NCBI RefSeq assembly: GCF_029962605.1
Contig: NZ_CP124750.1
Span: forward strand, 3,844,001-3,908,000
Direction of reading: 5' to 3'
Length of the DNA: 64,000 nucleotides
DNA from: Serratia sarumanii
GTDB taxonomy: Bacteria > Pseudomonadota > Gammaproteobacteria > Enterobacterales > Enterobacteriaceae
This document shows positions 11,965-21,626 of this stretch, in pieces (the first letter of the stretch is position 1; every line of letters starts with the position of its first letter). The notes under the pieces are model-generated. The model was not told where the DNA came from. It was given only the letters and a program-made list of their open reading frames with translations, and made no database searches. Position numbers and translations under genes: made by a program.

Positions 11965-12743
11965 CAGTAGAAAAGATAGAAGTCAGCGATCAAATGGCGG
12001 AAATCGTCGGTGTAGCTGCCGTCGGCCTGCTTGATCGCCAGCGCCTGCTCCCGCAGCGGCGTTTCCCGCCGCGTCAGCGCCAGCAGCACCCGGTGCAGCG
12101 GCGTATCGGCCCGATCGCTGACGTTCACTTTCGCCGCCGTGTGCCAGCCGCTTTGCTGCGCCAGGCGTTCGAATTCGGCGCCGATATCGTGCGGCAGCAC
12201 CACGCAGAACGTCCCCTGCGCCGCCAGCAGCTGTGCCGCACAGGCCAACAGCGCCTCGTGCGTCAGGGTTTCGGTGTAGCGCGCGTTGTGGCGCGCCTGG
12301 TCGCGGCAGGCCACCGCCGGCTCGAAATACGGCGGATTGCTGACGATCAGATCATACTCAGCGGCATGCCGCTGCGCATAATGGTGAATATCCTGCGCAT
12401 GCACGCGGATGCGCTGTGGCCACGGCGATGCCGCCGCGTTTTCGCGCGCCTGGCCGGCGGCGGCTTCGTCCAGCTCCACCGCGTCAATGGTCACTTCGTC
12501 GCCGCTGCGCTGCGCCAGCATCAGCGCGATCAGCCCGCTGCCGCTGCCGATGTCCAGCACCCGGCGCGCCTGCCCCAGCGGCGCCCAGGCGCCGAGCAGC
12601 ACCCCGTCGGTGCCCACTTTCATGGCACAACGATCGTGGGCGACAAAGAATTGTTTAAAGGTAAAACCCCCGCGGCGCGGGGTAAAATCGGCTTTCGATC
12701 GCTTGCTCACACTCACCACCTGGCTATAAAACTGGCGTAGCAT
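11964..12743 (-). CDS. trmN6: tRNA1(Val) (adenine(37)-N6)-methyltransferase TrmN6
   Basis: This SAM-dependent enzyme methylates N6 of adenine 37 in tRNA1(Val). It has the SAM loop VLDIGSGSGLIALML, the acidic residue VELDEAA, and the N6-adenine signature SNPPYFEP. The family N-terminal motif GFTFKQFFVAHDRCAMKVGTDGVLLGAWAP is split across the text here: GFTFKQFF then KVGTDGVLLGAW. Its position between nadB and srmB matches E. coli yfiC. The start is uncertain: the ATG at 12743 gives 259 residues, while GTG codons at 12716 or 12710, closer to an AGGTGG motif, give about 250, nearer the E. coli 245. Confidence 0.92.
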   Translation of the reverse strand: MLRQFYSQVVSVSKRSKADFTPRRGGFTFKQFFVAHDRCAMKVGTDGVLLGAWAPLGQARRVLDIGSGSGLIALMLAQRSGDEVTIDAVELDEAAAGQARENAAASPWPQRIRVHAQDIHHYAQRHAAEYDLIVSNPPYFEPAVACRDQARHNARYTETLTHEALLACAAQLLAAQGTFCVVLPHDIGAEFERLAQQSGWHTAAKVNVSDRADTPLHRVLLALTRRETPLREQALAIKQADGSYTDDFRHLIADFYLFY

Positions 12744-12812
12744 AAGGCAATCTGATCGGCGGGAAAAGAGCGGCTTTCCGCTTAAATAGGTGAAGATCGC
12801 GGCCAACCCGTC

Positions 12813-12818
12813 TATAAT
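12813..12818 (+). promoter_or_regulatory. Probable -10 element of the srmB promoter
   Basis: A perfect TATAAT lies 25 bp before the srmB ATG, with an AGAGGT ribosome-binding site between. The -35 region 17 bp upstream is weak. Confidence 0.5.
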
Positions 12819-12842
12819 CGGCGCCCCAAGTAGAGGTAGACC

Positions 12843-14162
12843 ATGACAGCAACCACTTTTTCCGAACTCGAACTCGATGATCGCCTGATCGACGCGCTGC
12901 GCGACAAAGGCTACGATCGCCCCACCGCCATTCAGGCCGCTGCGATCCCGCCGGCGATGGACGGGCGCGACGTCTTAGGTTCGGCTCCGACCGGCACCGG
13001 CAAAACCGCCGCCTTCCTGCTGCCCGTTTTGCAGCACCTGCTGGACTTCCCGCGCAAAAAATCCGGCCCGCCGCGCGTGCTGATCCTGACGCCAACGCGT
13101 GAACTGGCGATGCAGGTCGCCGATCAGGCGCGTGAATTGGCTGCTCATACCTCGCTGGATATCGCCACCATCACCGGCGGCGTCGCTTACATGAACCACG
13201 CGGAAGTGTTCAGCGAAAACCAGGACGTGGTGGTCGCCACCACCGGCCGTTTGCTGCAATACATTAAAGAAGAGAACTTCGACTGCCGCGCGGTGGAAAC
13301 CCTGATCCTCGACGAAGCCGACCGCATGCTCGACATGGGCTTCGCGCAGGACATCGAAACCATCTCCGCCGAAACCCGCTGGCGCAACCAGACGCTGCTG
13401 TTCTCCGCCACGCTGGAAGGCGAAGCAATTCGCGAATTCGCCGAGCGCATTCTGAAAGAGCCGGTGGAAGTGGAAGCCGATCCGTCGCGCCGCGAACGCA
13501 AAAAGATCCTGCAGTGGTACTACCGCGCCGATGACGTGCAGCACAAAACCGCGCTGCTGATCCACCTGCTGAAGCAGCCGGACGTGCAGAAATCGGTGAT
13601 CTTCGTGCGCAAACGCGAGCGCGTGCACGAGCTGGCCACCTGGCTGCGCGAAGCGGGCATCAACACCTGCTATCTCGAAGGCGAAATGGTGCAGGCCAAA
13701 CGCAACGAAGCGGTCAAACGCATGATGGATGGCCGGGTTAACGTGCTGGTGGCCACCGACGTTGCCGCGCGCGGTCTGGATATCCTCGATATCACCCACG
13801 TGTTCAACTTCGACATGCCGCGCACGGCGGACACCTACCTACACCGCATCGGCCGTACCGGCCGCGCCGGGCGCAAAGGCACCGCCATTTCGCTGGTGGA
13901 AGCGCACGACCATCTGCTGCTGGGCAAAGTGGGCCGTTACCTGAACGAGCCGCTGAAAGCGCGCGTGATCGACGAATTGCGGCCAAAAACCAAGGTGCCG
14001 AACGAGAAGAGCAACGGCAAGCCATCGAAGAAAGTGCTGGCCAAACGCGCGGAAGATAAAGCGAGGAACAAAGAAAAGGCCAAGGTAAAAGTGCGCCATC
14101 GCGACGCCAAAAACGTCGGCAAACGCCGTCAGGCGAAGGCCAAACCGGCCGGCGACGCGTAA
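12843..14162 (+). CDS. srmB: ATP-dependent RNA helicase SrmB
   Basis: SrmB is a DEAD-box helicase acting early in 50S ribosomal subunit assembly, especially in the cold. The 439 residues show the Q motif region YDRPTAIQAAAIPPAMDG, motif I APTGTGKT, PTRELA, DEAD in LILDEADRMLDMGF, SAT, and HRIGRTGRAG. A Lys/Arg-rich tail from about residue 380 is typical for binding RNA. A strong bidirectional terminator follows directly. Identification is firm. Confidence 0.97.
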   Translation: MTATTFSELELDDRLIDALRDKGYDRPTAIQAAAIPPAMDGRDVLGSAPTGTGKTAAFLLPVLQHLLDFPRKKSGPPRVLILTPTRELAMQVADQARELAAHTSLDIATITGGVAYMNHAEVFSENQDVVVATTGRLLQYIKEENFDCRAVETLILDEADRMLDMGFAQDIETISAETRWRNQTLLFSATLEGEAIREFAERILKEPVEVEADPSRRERKKILQWYYRADDVQHKTALLIHLLKQPDVQKSVIFVRKRERVHELATWLREAGINTCYLEGEMVQAKRNEAVKRMMDGRVNVLVATDVAARGLDILDITHVFNFDMPRTADTYLHRIGRTGRAGRKGTAISLVEAHDHLLLGKVGRYLNEPLKARVIDELRPKTKVPNEKSNGKPSKKVLAKRAEDKARNKEKAKVKVRHRDAKNVGKRRQAKAKPAGDA

Positions 14163-14180
14163 TAACCATCGCTGCCTAAG

Positions 14181-14208
14181 AAAAAACCGCCTGTACAGGC
14201 GGTTTTTT
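14181..14208. terminator. Bidirectional terminator between srmB and phlB
   Basis: AAAAAACCGCCTG and its exact complement CAGGCGGTTTTTT flank a 2-nt centre, so the hairpin has a T-run on both strands. It can end both srmB and the convergent phlA-phlB transcript. Confidence 0.92.
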
Positions 14209-14217
14209 TATGGGCGT

Positions 14218-14973
14218 TTACGGCTGCGCGTAGTGCGTGCCCAAGCGGTGCCCCTGCAGCCATTTGTCCAGTTCGCGGAACTGCGCCTTCAGCTCGTCAT
14301 TCTGCAAATGCGCCGGCGTTTGCGAGAAATAAAACTGGAACGCAAAGCCCTGCTGGTTGCGCGCCCGGGCATCGGCCCCGGCCTGCAACAACAGCAGCGC
14401 CAGGTGCGGCGCGTTAATCTTCGCCGCCAGATGCAGCGGGGTATCCCCCAGCCGATCGCTCAAGGTGGTGTCCGCCCCGGCCGCCAGCAACAGCCGCAGT
14501 TGATCTTCGCGCCCGGCCAGCACCGCCGCCGCGAGCGGCGTGGCACCAGTAACGGCATTGCGCACGTTCACCTGCGCCCCTTCGGTCAGCAGCAACCGCA
14601 GGTACTGCGCGTCTTGCAACATCGCCGCGGTGTGCAGCGCGCTGTTGCCGTCCAGCCCCGCCGCCGCCGGGTCGGCCCCGAGATCCAGCAACGCCTGCAC
14701 GCTACCCGGCTGCTGCGAAAGCACCGCCCACTGCAACAGCGTGACCTGCCGATCGCCCCGCTCGCGCAAACGATCCTGCGTGGCCTGCGCACGGATGCCC
14801 TGCGTATCGCCGCGCGCCACCGCCTGAGCCAGCGCCAGATTGCTGTGGCCGTCAAACGGCGAAATCTCCTGCCCCATCTGTTGCTCCTTAGCCATCATCA
14901 GTAAACCGGTCACCGCGACCAGCGCCAGTAAGGCTATCGCCAGCGCCCACCGCAAGCGACGCCCTTCAGGCAT
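14218..14973 (-). CDS. phlB: Ankyrin-repeat accessory protein PhlB (phospholipase inhibitor)
   Basis: The 251-residue protein has an N-terminal membrane helix (residues 9-27) followed by about four ankyrin-type repeats with LLQWAVLSQQ, NSALHTAAML, ATPLAAAVLAG and DTPLHLAAK. It overlaps the 3' end of phlA by 8 nt. In Serratia liquefaciens, phlB follows phlA and encodes an ankyrin-like cell-associated protein that keeps the phospholipase inactive inside the producer. Same order and domain type support the name. The anchor suggests it faces one side of the inner membrane; which side is not shown by the sequence. Confidence 0.85.
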   Translation of the reverse strand: MPEGRRLRWALAIALLALVAVTGLLMMAKEQQMGQEISPFDGHSNLALAQAVARGDTQGIRAQATQDRLRERGDRQVTLLQWAVLSQQPGSVQALLDLGADPAAAGLDGNSALHTAAMLQDAQYLRLLLTEGAQVNVRNAVTGATPLAAAVLAGREDQLRLLLAAGADTTLSDRLGDTPLHLAAKINAPHLALLLLQAGADARARNQQGFAFQFYFSQTPAHLQNDELKAQFRELDKWLQGHRLGTHYAQP

Positions 14974-15928
14974 TGGTCTTCGCCTCCCACGGCTTTTGTT
15001 CCGCCATCGAGCTTATCACCTTGTCGATGCCGTGCGCCGTCAGGCTGCGCTCCAGATGCTTGCTCGGCCGCCAGTCATCGATGCCGGTCAGGGTATCGTT
15101 GTTGGCCAGGGTGATGTTGTGGCCGATGGCATCCGGGATCAGCGAGGTCGATTCTTGGGTGCTGGTCAGCATGTCATATTGCTCGCTGTAGCGGCGAATG
15201 CTGCCGGCTTCGGCATCTTTCTTCGCCGCCGTCGGATCGATGCCCAGGCGATTCAGGGTGTAATCCGACACTCCGGCCGCGTTGAAGGTGACCGCGACGG
15301 TGCCAGTCGCCAGCGCCGCCGTGGCCGCCAGACCACCGCCGAGCGAATGGCCGGCGATCACCAGCGCATCGCCGAAGGCCGCCTTGGCGCTTTTGGCGGC
15401 GGCAACCGCCTGATTGTACTGCACATCGTCATAGCCCGTCGCCTGCCGCACGTTGCTCAGCCAGTCGCGCCAGTCGTTGGTACCGGCGAACGCCAACACA
15501 TACTGCTTGTCGTTGCTGTAAATCCCGGCCTGGAAACCGCTGCCCGCGTCGTGCAGGCTGGCGGGATCGATGCCAAAACCGAGCAGCGCGCTGTCGCTCA
15601 GGCGGTTGAACCCGGCGGCACCCTGGCCATTGAGTGAATAAACGTCCTTGGCCAACAGCGCCAACGCATAATCCCCCTCCTGCGATTGCTGCCCCCGCGT
15701 CACGCCCGGCGCTGCCGCCGCCGTCGGCGCCGCCGCTGAGATATCGCCGACCAGCGTATTCAACAGATTCTGCGCATTGAGCGTGTTCTGAGAGGGAGAG
15801 GCCACCGGCGCCGGATTTGCCGGCGTTGCCGCGGGCAGCGCCGCCGTCGCCGTCTCGGCAGCGGCGCGAGGTGTAGGGATCGCGGCCACCGGGGATACTG
15901 CAGAGGTAAAACTTAAAGGCATACTCAT
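14966..15928 (-). CDS. phlA: Extracellular phospholipase A1 PhlA
   Basis: PhlA is the Serratia phospholipase A exported through the flagellar type III apparatus, and it is reported to be haemolytic in S. marcescens. The 320-residue product has an Ala/Pro/Thr-rich, disordered first 80 residues without a Sec signal peptide. A class 3 lipase core follows, with FAGTNDWRDWLSN near residue 147-159 and the nucleophile elbow GHSLGG at 193-198 (Ser195). A sigma-28-like promoter and a small leader hairpin precede it, consistent with flagellar control. The start is the ATG at 15928, after AAGGAG. Confidence 0.9.
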   Translation of the reverse strand: MSMPLSFTSAVSPVAAIPTPRAAAETATAALPAATPANPAPVASPSQNTLNAQNLLNTLVGDISAAAPTAAAAPGVTRGQQSQEGDYALALLAKDVYSLNGQGAAGFNRLSDSALLGFGIDPASLHDAGSGFQAGIYSNDKQYVLAFAGTNDWRDWLSNVRQATGYDDVQYNQAVAAAKSAKAAFGDALVIAGHSLGGGLAATAALATGTVAVTFNAAGVSDYTLNRLGIDPTAAKKDAEAGSIRRYSEQYDMLTSTQESTSLIPDAIGHNITLANNDTLTGIDDWRPSKHLERSLTAHGIDKVISSMAEQKPWEAKTNA

Positions 15929-15958
15929 GCCGACTCCTTGTCGATAGACTTTTTATTT

Positions 15959-15976
15959 AGCACCTGAATAGGTGCT
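15959..15976 (-). promoter_or_regulatory. Small hairpin in the phlA leader
   Basis: AGCACCT and AGGTGCT form a 7-bp stem with a GAAT/ATTC loop about 30-48 nt upstream of the phlA start, downstream of the sigma-28-like promoter. It would lie in the 5' untranslated RNA, or act as a protein-binding dyad. Confidence 0.5.
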
Positions 15977-15983
15977 GATTTAG

Positions 15984-16010
15984 CTATCGGCAGGTCGGAT
16001 GAGTTCTGTA
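15984..16010 (-). promoter_or_regulatory. Candidate sigma-28 (FliA) promoter for phlA-phlB
   Basis: On the minus strand TACAGAAC (16010-16003), an 11-nt spacer and GCCGATAG (15991-15984) follow the flagellar sigma-28 pattern TAAAGTTT-N11-GCCGATAA. Seven of eight -10 bases match; the -35 is weaker. It is 56 bp upstream of phlA. Flagellar-regulon control of phlAB is known in Serratia liquefaciens. Confidence 0.65.
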
Positions 16011-16111
16011 TTAGAAATGCTTATCTTTGTGCAGAATGTGATCCGCGTTCGATTTTCGGCCGTCAAACGCAGAAAAGGGAGCCGAAGCTCCCTGATTGAC
16101 TGCGCCGCAAA

Positions 16112-16495
16112 TTACAGGCTTTCGGTAAAGGTGCGGGCGATAACGTCGCGCTGCTGTTCCGGCGTCAGGGAGTTGAAGCGCACCGCATAGCCGGACACGC
16201 GGATGGTCAGCTGCGGGTATTTTTCCGGGTGCTTGACCGCGTCTTCCAGGGTTTCGCGACGCAGCACGTTGACGTTCAGGTGCTGGCCGCCTTCCACGCG
16301 CACGGTCGGCTGCATTTCCAGCGGCACTTCACGGTATTCGATCTGGCCCAGATCGCTCACCGCGACAACCTGATCTTCCGCGTAGTTGGCCTTGGCGCAC
16401 ACGCAGCGAGCTTCCGCTTTTTCATCGTCCAGCAGCCAGAAAGAATTCACCAGCGCCTGGTCGTTCGCTTTGGTAATTTGAATACCGGTAATCAT
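16112..16495 (-). CDS. grcA: Autonomous glycyl radical cofactor GrcA
   Basis: GrcA (YfiD) replaces the damaged C-terminal glycyl-radical segment of pyruvate formate-lyase under microaerobic or acid stress. From the ATG at 16495 the protein is 127 residues, the usual length. It ends in the pyruvate formate-lyase-like glycyl-radical domain with [17 protein letters not shown], where the Gly of the RVSGY motif carries the radical. The longer open frame adds six residues without homology. Two FNR-type sites 53 bp apart and a -10 TATACA lie upstream as in E. coli. Confidence 0.97.
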   Translation of the reverse strand: MITGIQITKANDQALVNSFWLLDDEKAEARCVCAKANYAEDQVVAVSDLGQIEYREVPLEMQPTVRVEGGQHLNVNVLRRETLEDAVKHPEKYPQLTIRVSGYAVRFNSLTPEQQRDVIARTFTESL

Positions 16496-16591
16496 TATGT
16501 TGCCTCCGTACAAGGGCGTAAAAATTCACGTCGTGAGAAAACCCAATTCTGGTTTCGGCCATTTGGTAAAACCATTGTTGTCTTGTTGTTC

Positions 16592-16686
16592 TGTATACCA
16601 GCCTGACCAAGCCAGTTCCTTGATTAAAGTCAATTTTTACCGGGTAGGCACAAGGCGTGAAGGGGCAAATTTATGTTTTATATCAA
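16592..16686 (-). promoter_or_regulatory. grcA promoter with two FNR-type sites
   Basis: On the minus strand TATACA (16597-16592) is a -10 element, giving a start near 16586. The dyad TTGATTAAAGTCAA (16620-16633) is centred at 16626.5, about -40.5. A weaker copy ATGTTTTATATCAA (16673-16686) is centred at 16679.5. The 53-bp spacing equals that of the -40.5 and -93.5 FNR sites described for E. coli yfiD. Confidence 0.7.
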
Positions 16687-16841
16687 TTTTCCCACTGCGG
16701 CAAAAACCAATTATTTTTGTAAATTTTCAAAATTAATTGCATAAGACGCAGCGGCGAGAAATGAAAAGCGGGTTTCGCTGCGCGAGCCGACACGGTAAGC
16801 TATAGCCCATGAATTGCTAAAGAAAACAAAGGAGAGCGTTT

Positions 16842-17525
16842 ATGGCCACCTCCCTCACCTGGCATGACGTGATCGGCAAAGAGAAAGAGCAGCCCTATTT
16901 TGTTGAAACGCTCGCCTTTGTTGCCGCTGAACGCCAAGCCGGTAAGACCATTTATCCACCGCAGAAGGACGTGTTCAACGCTTTCCGCTATACCGAGCTG
17001 GCGGACGTCAAAGTCGTCATCCTCGGCCAGGATCCCTACCACGGCCCCAATCAGGCGCACGGCCTCTCTTTCTCGGTGCGCCCCGGCGTGCCGGCGCCGC
17101 CGTCGCTGGTGAACATGTATAAAGAGCTGGCGACTGATATTCCCGGTTTCGAACGCCCGGATCATGGCTATCTGCAAAGCTGGGCCGAACAGGGGGTGCT
17201 GCTGCTCAACACCGTGCTGACGGTGGAAGGCGGCCGCGCGCACTCGCACGCCAACCTGGGCTGGGAAACCTTTACCGATAAAGTGATCGCCGCCCTGAAC
17301 GAGAACCGCGAAGGCGTGGTGTTCCTGCTGTGGGGCTCGCACGCGCAGAAGAAAGGCAACTTTATCGACCGCAACCGCCACCATGTGCTGAAGGCACCGC
17401 ACCCGTCGCCGCTCTCCGCCCACCGCGGCTTCCTCGGCTGCCGCCACTTCTCGCAGGCCAATCAGCTGCTGGAGCAACAAGGGCTCACGCCGATCGACTG
17501 GATGCCGCGCCTGCCGCAGGCGTAG
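16842..17525 (+). CDS. ung: Uracil-DNA glycosylase
   Basis: Ung removes uracil from DNA after cytosine deamination or dUTP misincorporation, starting base excision repair. The 227-residue protein carries the water-activating loop [18 protein letters not shown] with Asp64, and the leucine loop [11 protein letters not shown] with catalytic His187, identical numbering to E. coli. An AAAGGAGA ribosome-binding site precedes the ATG. It is transcribed away from grcA and ends in a bidirectional terminator shared with grpE. Confidence 0.98.
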   Translation: MATSLTWHDVIGKEKEQPYFVETLAFVAAERQAGKTIYPPQKDVFNAFRYTELADVKVVILGQDPYHGPNQAHGLSFSVRPGVPAPPSLVNMYKELATDIPGFERPDHGYLQSWAEQGVLLLNTVLTVEGGRAHSHANLGWETFTDKVIAALNENREGVVFLLWGSHAQKKGNFIDRNRHHVLKAPHPSPLSAHRGFLGCRHFSQANQLLEQQGLTPIDWMPRLPQA

Positions 17526-17537
17526 TCCAGAGACAAA

Positions 17538-17563
17538 AAAGGCACCCTCGGGTGCCTTTCTTT
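17538..17563. terminator. Bidirectional terminator between ung and grpE
   Basis: AAAGGCACC and GGTGCCTTT form a 9-bp stem around a CTCG loop, with an A-run before and TTTC-TTT after. It can serve both convergent genes. Confidence 0.85.
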
Positions 17564-17581
17564 ATGCCGTTGCCGGGGCGA

Positions 17582-18166
17582 TTACGCCTTGGCTTTGGAG
17601 ACCGCAACCATCGCAGGGCGCAGCAGGCGGCCGTTCAGCGTATAGCCTTTCTGCATCACCATCATCACGTGGTTCGGCTGATGATCGGCGGATTCCATCA
17701 TGCTCATCGCCTGATGCACTTCCGGGTTGAACGGCACGTTGACGTCGCCGACGATCTCGATGCCGTACTTACGCACCACGTCCAGCAGCGATTTCAGCGT
17801 CAGCTCGATGCCTTCGATCATCGCGGCCAGTTCCGGGTTGTTTTTATCCGCCAGATCCAGCGCGCGCTCCAGGTTGTCGATCACCGGCAGCAGATCGCCG
17901 GAGAATTTCTCCAGGGCGAACTTGTGCGCTTTCTCGACGTCCAGTTCGGCGCGGCGGCGGATGTTCTCCGCTTCGGCTTTGGCGCGCAGCAGGCTGTCGC
18001 GCTCGTGCTGCTGAGCTTCCGCCAGTTGGGCTTCCAGTTCGGCGATACGCGCATCGCGCAGATCGACGCCTTCCGCCGCTTCCGGCAGCGTATCCTCGTG
18101 GTGAGCGTGTTGTTCCATTTCTTCCGAGACTTGCTCGTTTGGCGTCTTCTGTTCTTTACTACTCAT
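17582..18166 (-). CDS. grpE: Nucleotide exchange factor GrpE
   Basis: GrpE is the thermosensor co-chaperone that releases ADP from DnaK. The 194-residue product has an acidic, Glu/Gln-rich N-terminal coiled coil (about 35-85), the four-helix region [15 protein letters not shown], and the beta-domain motif [13 protein letters not shown] near the C-terminus. Heat-shock regulation is visible: a near-perfect sigma-32 promoter lies 43-70 bp upstream. It is divergent from nadK, the conserved enterobacterial arrangement. Confidence 0.98.
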   Translation of the reverse strand: MSSKEQKTPNEQVSEEMEQHAHHEDTLPEAAEGVDLRDARIAELEAQLAEAQQHERDSLLRAKAEAENIRRRAELDVEKAHKFALEKFSGDLLPVIDNLERALDLADKNNPELAAMIEGIELTLKSLLDVVRKYGIEIVGDVNVPFNPEVHQAMSMMESADHQPNHVMMVMQKGYTLNGRLLRPAMVAVSKAKA

Positions 18167-18208
18167 GAATATCTCCGCGTTTTAGCATTAATCTCGCAAC
18201 TTGGCTTA

Positions 18209-18236
18209 TTATGGGGATCAAAACCGGGGTTTCAAG
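18209..18236 (-). promoter_or_regulatory. Sigma-32 heat-shock promoter of grpE
   Basis: On the minus strand CTTGAAA (18236-18230), a 13-nt spacer and CCCCATAA (18216-18209) match the sigma-32 consensus CTTGAAA-N13-15-CCCCATnT almost completely. It is the right distance from the grpE start. Confidence 0.88.
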
Positions 18237-18291
18237 TCAACCGGTCACAATGTGGGGCATAAACGGCTCCCGGTGAGGAAAATCACAACAA

Positions 18292-19170
<879 letters not shown>

Positions 19171-19188
19171 AATCTGCGCCGGCCACTT

Positions 19189-19208
19189 TACTGTATATAA
19201 AACCAGTT
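19189..19208 (+). promoter_or_regulatory. LexA box 1 of recN
   Basis: TACTGTATATAAAACCAGTT fits the LexA operator pattern CTGT-N8-ACAG with one departure (CCAG). It lies about 50-70 bp upstream of recN, as in the E. coli recN promoter. Confidence 0.85.
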
Positions 19209-19210
19209 TA

Positions 19211-19230
19211 TACTGTATGAAACTACAGTT
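19211..19230 (+). promoter_or_regulatory. LexA box 2 of recN
   Basis: TACTGTATGAAACTACAGTT is a full CTGT-N8-ACAG operator, one helical-turn multiple (22 bp) downstream of box 1. Two adjacent boxes imply tight SOS repression of recN. Confidence 0.9.
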
Positions 19231-19256
19231 ATGTGTTTATACACAGGAAGGTTCCC

Positions 19257-20918
19257 ATGCTGGCGCAATTAACCATCAGCAACTTTGCTATCGTTCGTGA
19301 GTTGGAAATCGATTTTCAACCGGGTATGACGGCGATCACCGGTGAAACCGGCGCCGGCAAATCCATCGCCATCGATGCGCTGGGGCTGTGCCTCGGCAAC
19401 CGCGCCGACGGCAACGTGGTGCGCCTGGGAGCCGCCCGCGCCGACATCTGCGCCCGCTTCTCGCTGGCGGACACCCCGTCCGCGCGCGAATGGCTGGAAC
19501 AGAACCAGCTGGACGACAGCAACGAATGCCTGCTGCGCCGGGTGATCAATGCCGACGGCCGTTCGCGCGGCTTTATCAACGGCACCGCCGTGCCGCTGTC
19601 GCAGCTGCGCGAGCTGGGGCAACGCCTGATTCAAATCCATGGCCAACACGCCCATCAGCTGCTGCTCAAGCCGGAGCACCAAAAATCGCTGCTCGACGCC
19701 TACGCCGACGAACCCGCCCTGCTGGCGGCGATGAGCCAGGCCTACCAACGCTGGCACCAGAGCTGTCGCGAGCTGGCGCACCATCAGCAGCAGTCCATCG
19801 AGCGCGAAGCGCGCAAGCAGCTGCTGCAATACCAATTGAAAGAGCTGAACGAATTCGCGCCGCAGGCCGGCGAGTTCGAACAGATCGACGCCGAGTACAA
19901 GCGCCTGGCCAACAGCGGCCAGCTGCTGACCCTCAGCCAGCAGACGCTGCAGCTGCTGGCCGACAGCGACGAGAACAACATGCTCAGCCAGCTCTACAGC
20001 GCCAAGCACCTGCTGCTCGAGCTGGCCGGGCTGGACGATAAGCTCAGCGGCCTGCTGGACATGCTGGAAGAGGCTTCTATCCAGATCAGCGAAGCCAGCG
20101 ACGAGCTGCGCCACTACGCCGATCGCATGGATCTCGATCCCAATCGCCTGCACGAGCTGGAACAGCGCCTGTCGCGCCAAATCAGCCTGGCGCGCAAACA
20201 CCAGGTTGCACCGGAAGAGCTGCCGCAGCTGCATCAGCAGTTGCTGGATGAGCAGCAGCTGCTTTCACAGCAGGAAAGCGACCATGAACACCTGAACGAG
20301 GCGGTCACCCTGCATCACCAGCAGGCGCTGGCGCTGGCGGAGCAGCTGCATCAGAAACGCCTGCATTACGCCACCGAGCTGACCACGCTCATCACCGACA
20401 GCATGCAGGCGCTCTCCATGCCGCACGGCAAGTTCAACATCGACGTGCGTTTCGAGCCGCAGCATCTGAGCGCCGAAGGGGCCAGCCGCACCGAGTTCTA
20501 CGTCTCCACCAACCCGGGGCAGCCGCTGCAGCCACTGGCGAAGGTCGCCTCCGGCGGTGAGCTGTCACGCATCGCGCTGGCGATTCAGGTGATCACCGCC
20601 CGCAAGATGGAAACCCCGGCGCTGATCTTCGATGAGGTGGACGTGGGTATCAGCGGCCCGACCGCCGCCATCGTCGGCCGCCTGCTGCGCCAGCTCGGCG
20701 AATCCACCCAGGTGATGTGCGTGACCCACCTGCCGCAGGTGGCCGGATGCGGGCATCAACACCTGTTCGTCAGCAAGCAGACCGACGGCACGGTCACCGA
20801 AACCCAGATGGCGCCGCTGGATAAACGCGCCCGGCTGCAGGAGCTGGCGCGCCTGCTCGGCGGCAGTGAAGTCACCCGCAATACGTTGGCGAACGCCAAA
20901 GAATTGCTGGCGGCATAA
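19257..20918 (+). CDS. recN: DNA repair protein RecN
   Basis: RecN is an SMC-like ATPase that holds broken chromosomes together during double-strand break repair. From the ATG at 19257 the product is 553 residues, the exact E. coli length. It has Walker A GETGAGKS at residues 29-36, a long Gln/Leu/Glu-rich coiled coil (about 160-360), and a C-terminal ABC part with [17 protein letters not shown] and DEVDVGISG. The further upstream in-frame start lacks homology. AGGAAGG precedes the ATG. Two LexA boxes make it an SOS gene. Confidence 0.97.
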   Translation: MLAQLTISNFAIVRELEIDFQPGMTAITGETGAGKSIAIDALGLCLGNRADGNVVRLGAARADICARFSLADTPSAREWLEQNQLDDSNECLLRRVINADGRSRGFINGTAVPLSQLRELGQRLIQIHGQHAHQLLLKPEHQKSLLDAYADEPALLAAMSQAYQRWHQSCRELAHHQQQSIEREARKQLLQYQLKELNEFAPQAGEFEQIDAEYKRLANSGQLLTLSQQTLQLLADSDENNMLSQLYSAKHLLLELAGLDDKLSGLLDMLEEASIQISEASDELRHYADRMDLDPNRLHELEQRLSRQISLARKHQVAPEELPQLHQQLLDEQQLLSQQESDHEHLNEAVTLHHQQALALAEQLHQKRLHYATELTTLITDSMQALSMPHGKFNIDVRFEPQHLSAEGASRTEFYVSTNPGQPLQPLAKVASGGELSRIALAIQVITARKMETPALIFDEVDVGISGPTAAIVGRLLRQLGESTQVMCVTHLPQVAGCGHQHLFVSKQTDGTVTETQMAPLDKRARLQELARLLGGSEVTRNTLANAKELLAA

Positions 20919-21158
20919 AAAAGCTCAACTTTTTCACTTTCCTGCGGTCTGACAGTGACGCTGTTGACCCGAAAGATATCTAAAGTGCGGCGCGGCGGCG
21001 ATTCGAAGCCTCCTCAACGGCCTGAAACAGGTCAAGCGCTTGAGGTGCTGAAAGAAAGCCAACGCGTCGCAACTTGAAAGATGAAGGGTATAAAGGTTTC
21101 CAACTGCCGCAAGGTCTATTATCATCGGCATCCTATGCCCTAAAGGAATGTGATTACT

Positions 21159-21497
21159 ATGCGCTGTAAAACGCTGACTGCCGCCGCTGTAGTTCTTGTG
21201 ATGCTGACTGCAGGCTGTTCTACTTTTGAAAAGGTGGTTTATCGTCCTGACATCAACCAGGGGAACTACCTGACGTCGACCGACGTGGCGAAAATTCAGA
21301 AAGGGATGACCCAGCAACAGGTCGCTTACACGTTGGGCACCCCAATGCTGCAAGACCCGTTCGGGACTCAGACGTGGTTCTATGTGTTCCGTCAGCAACC
21401 TGGCCATGAAGACATCACCCAGCAGACGCTGACGCTGACCTTCGACAGCGCAGGCGTGTTGACCGACATCCAGAACAAACCGGCGCTGACCAAGTAA
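21159..21497 (+). CDS. bamE: Outer membrane protein assembly factor BamE
   Basis: BamE (SmpA) is a lipoprotein of the BAM complex that stabilises BamA-BamD contacts during beta-barrel insertion. The 112-residue product has a lipoprotein signal with lipobox LTAGC, so Cys20 is the lipidated residue, followed by the family motifs [20 protein letters not shown] and [14 protein letters not shown] lies 9 nt before the ATG at 21159. The nine upstream nucleotides open to the frame are ignored. It is in its usual place after recN. Confidence 0.96.
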   Translation: MRCKTLTAAAVVLVMLTAGCSTFEKVVYRPDINQGNYLTSTDVAKIQKGMTQQQVAYTLGTPMLQDPFGTQTWFYVFRQQPGHEDITQQTLTLTFDSAGVLTDIQNKPALTK

Positions 21498-21590
21498 TCG
21501 GCGCCGCCCGCTCTTCCGGCCCATGAGGGGGCATGGTGTTCCTCATGACAGTCGCAGGCTGCAACGCGGAAGAGAAAATCAGTTTCAGAT

Positions 21591-21626
21591 AAAAAAATAA
21601 GGCGCTATAAGCGCCTTATTTTTTTG
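21591..21626. terminator. Bidirectional terminator between bamE and rnfH
   Basis: AAGGCGCT and AGCGCCTT form a stem with a 3-nt loop, flanked by an A-run and TTATTTTTTT. It can end both bamE and the convergent ratA-rnfH transcript, and overlaps the rnfH stop. Confidence 0.9.
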
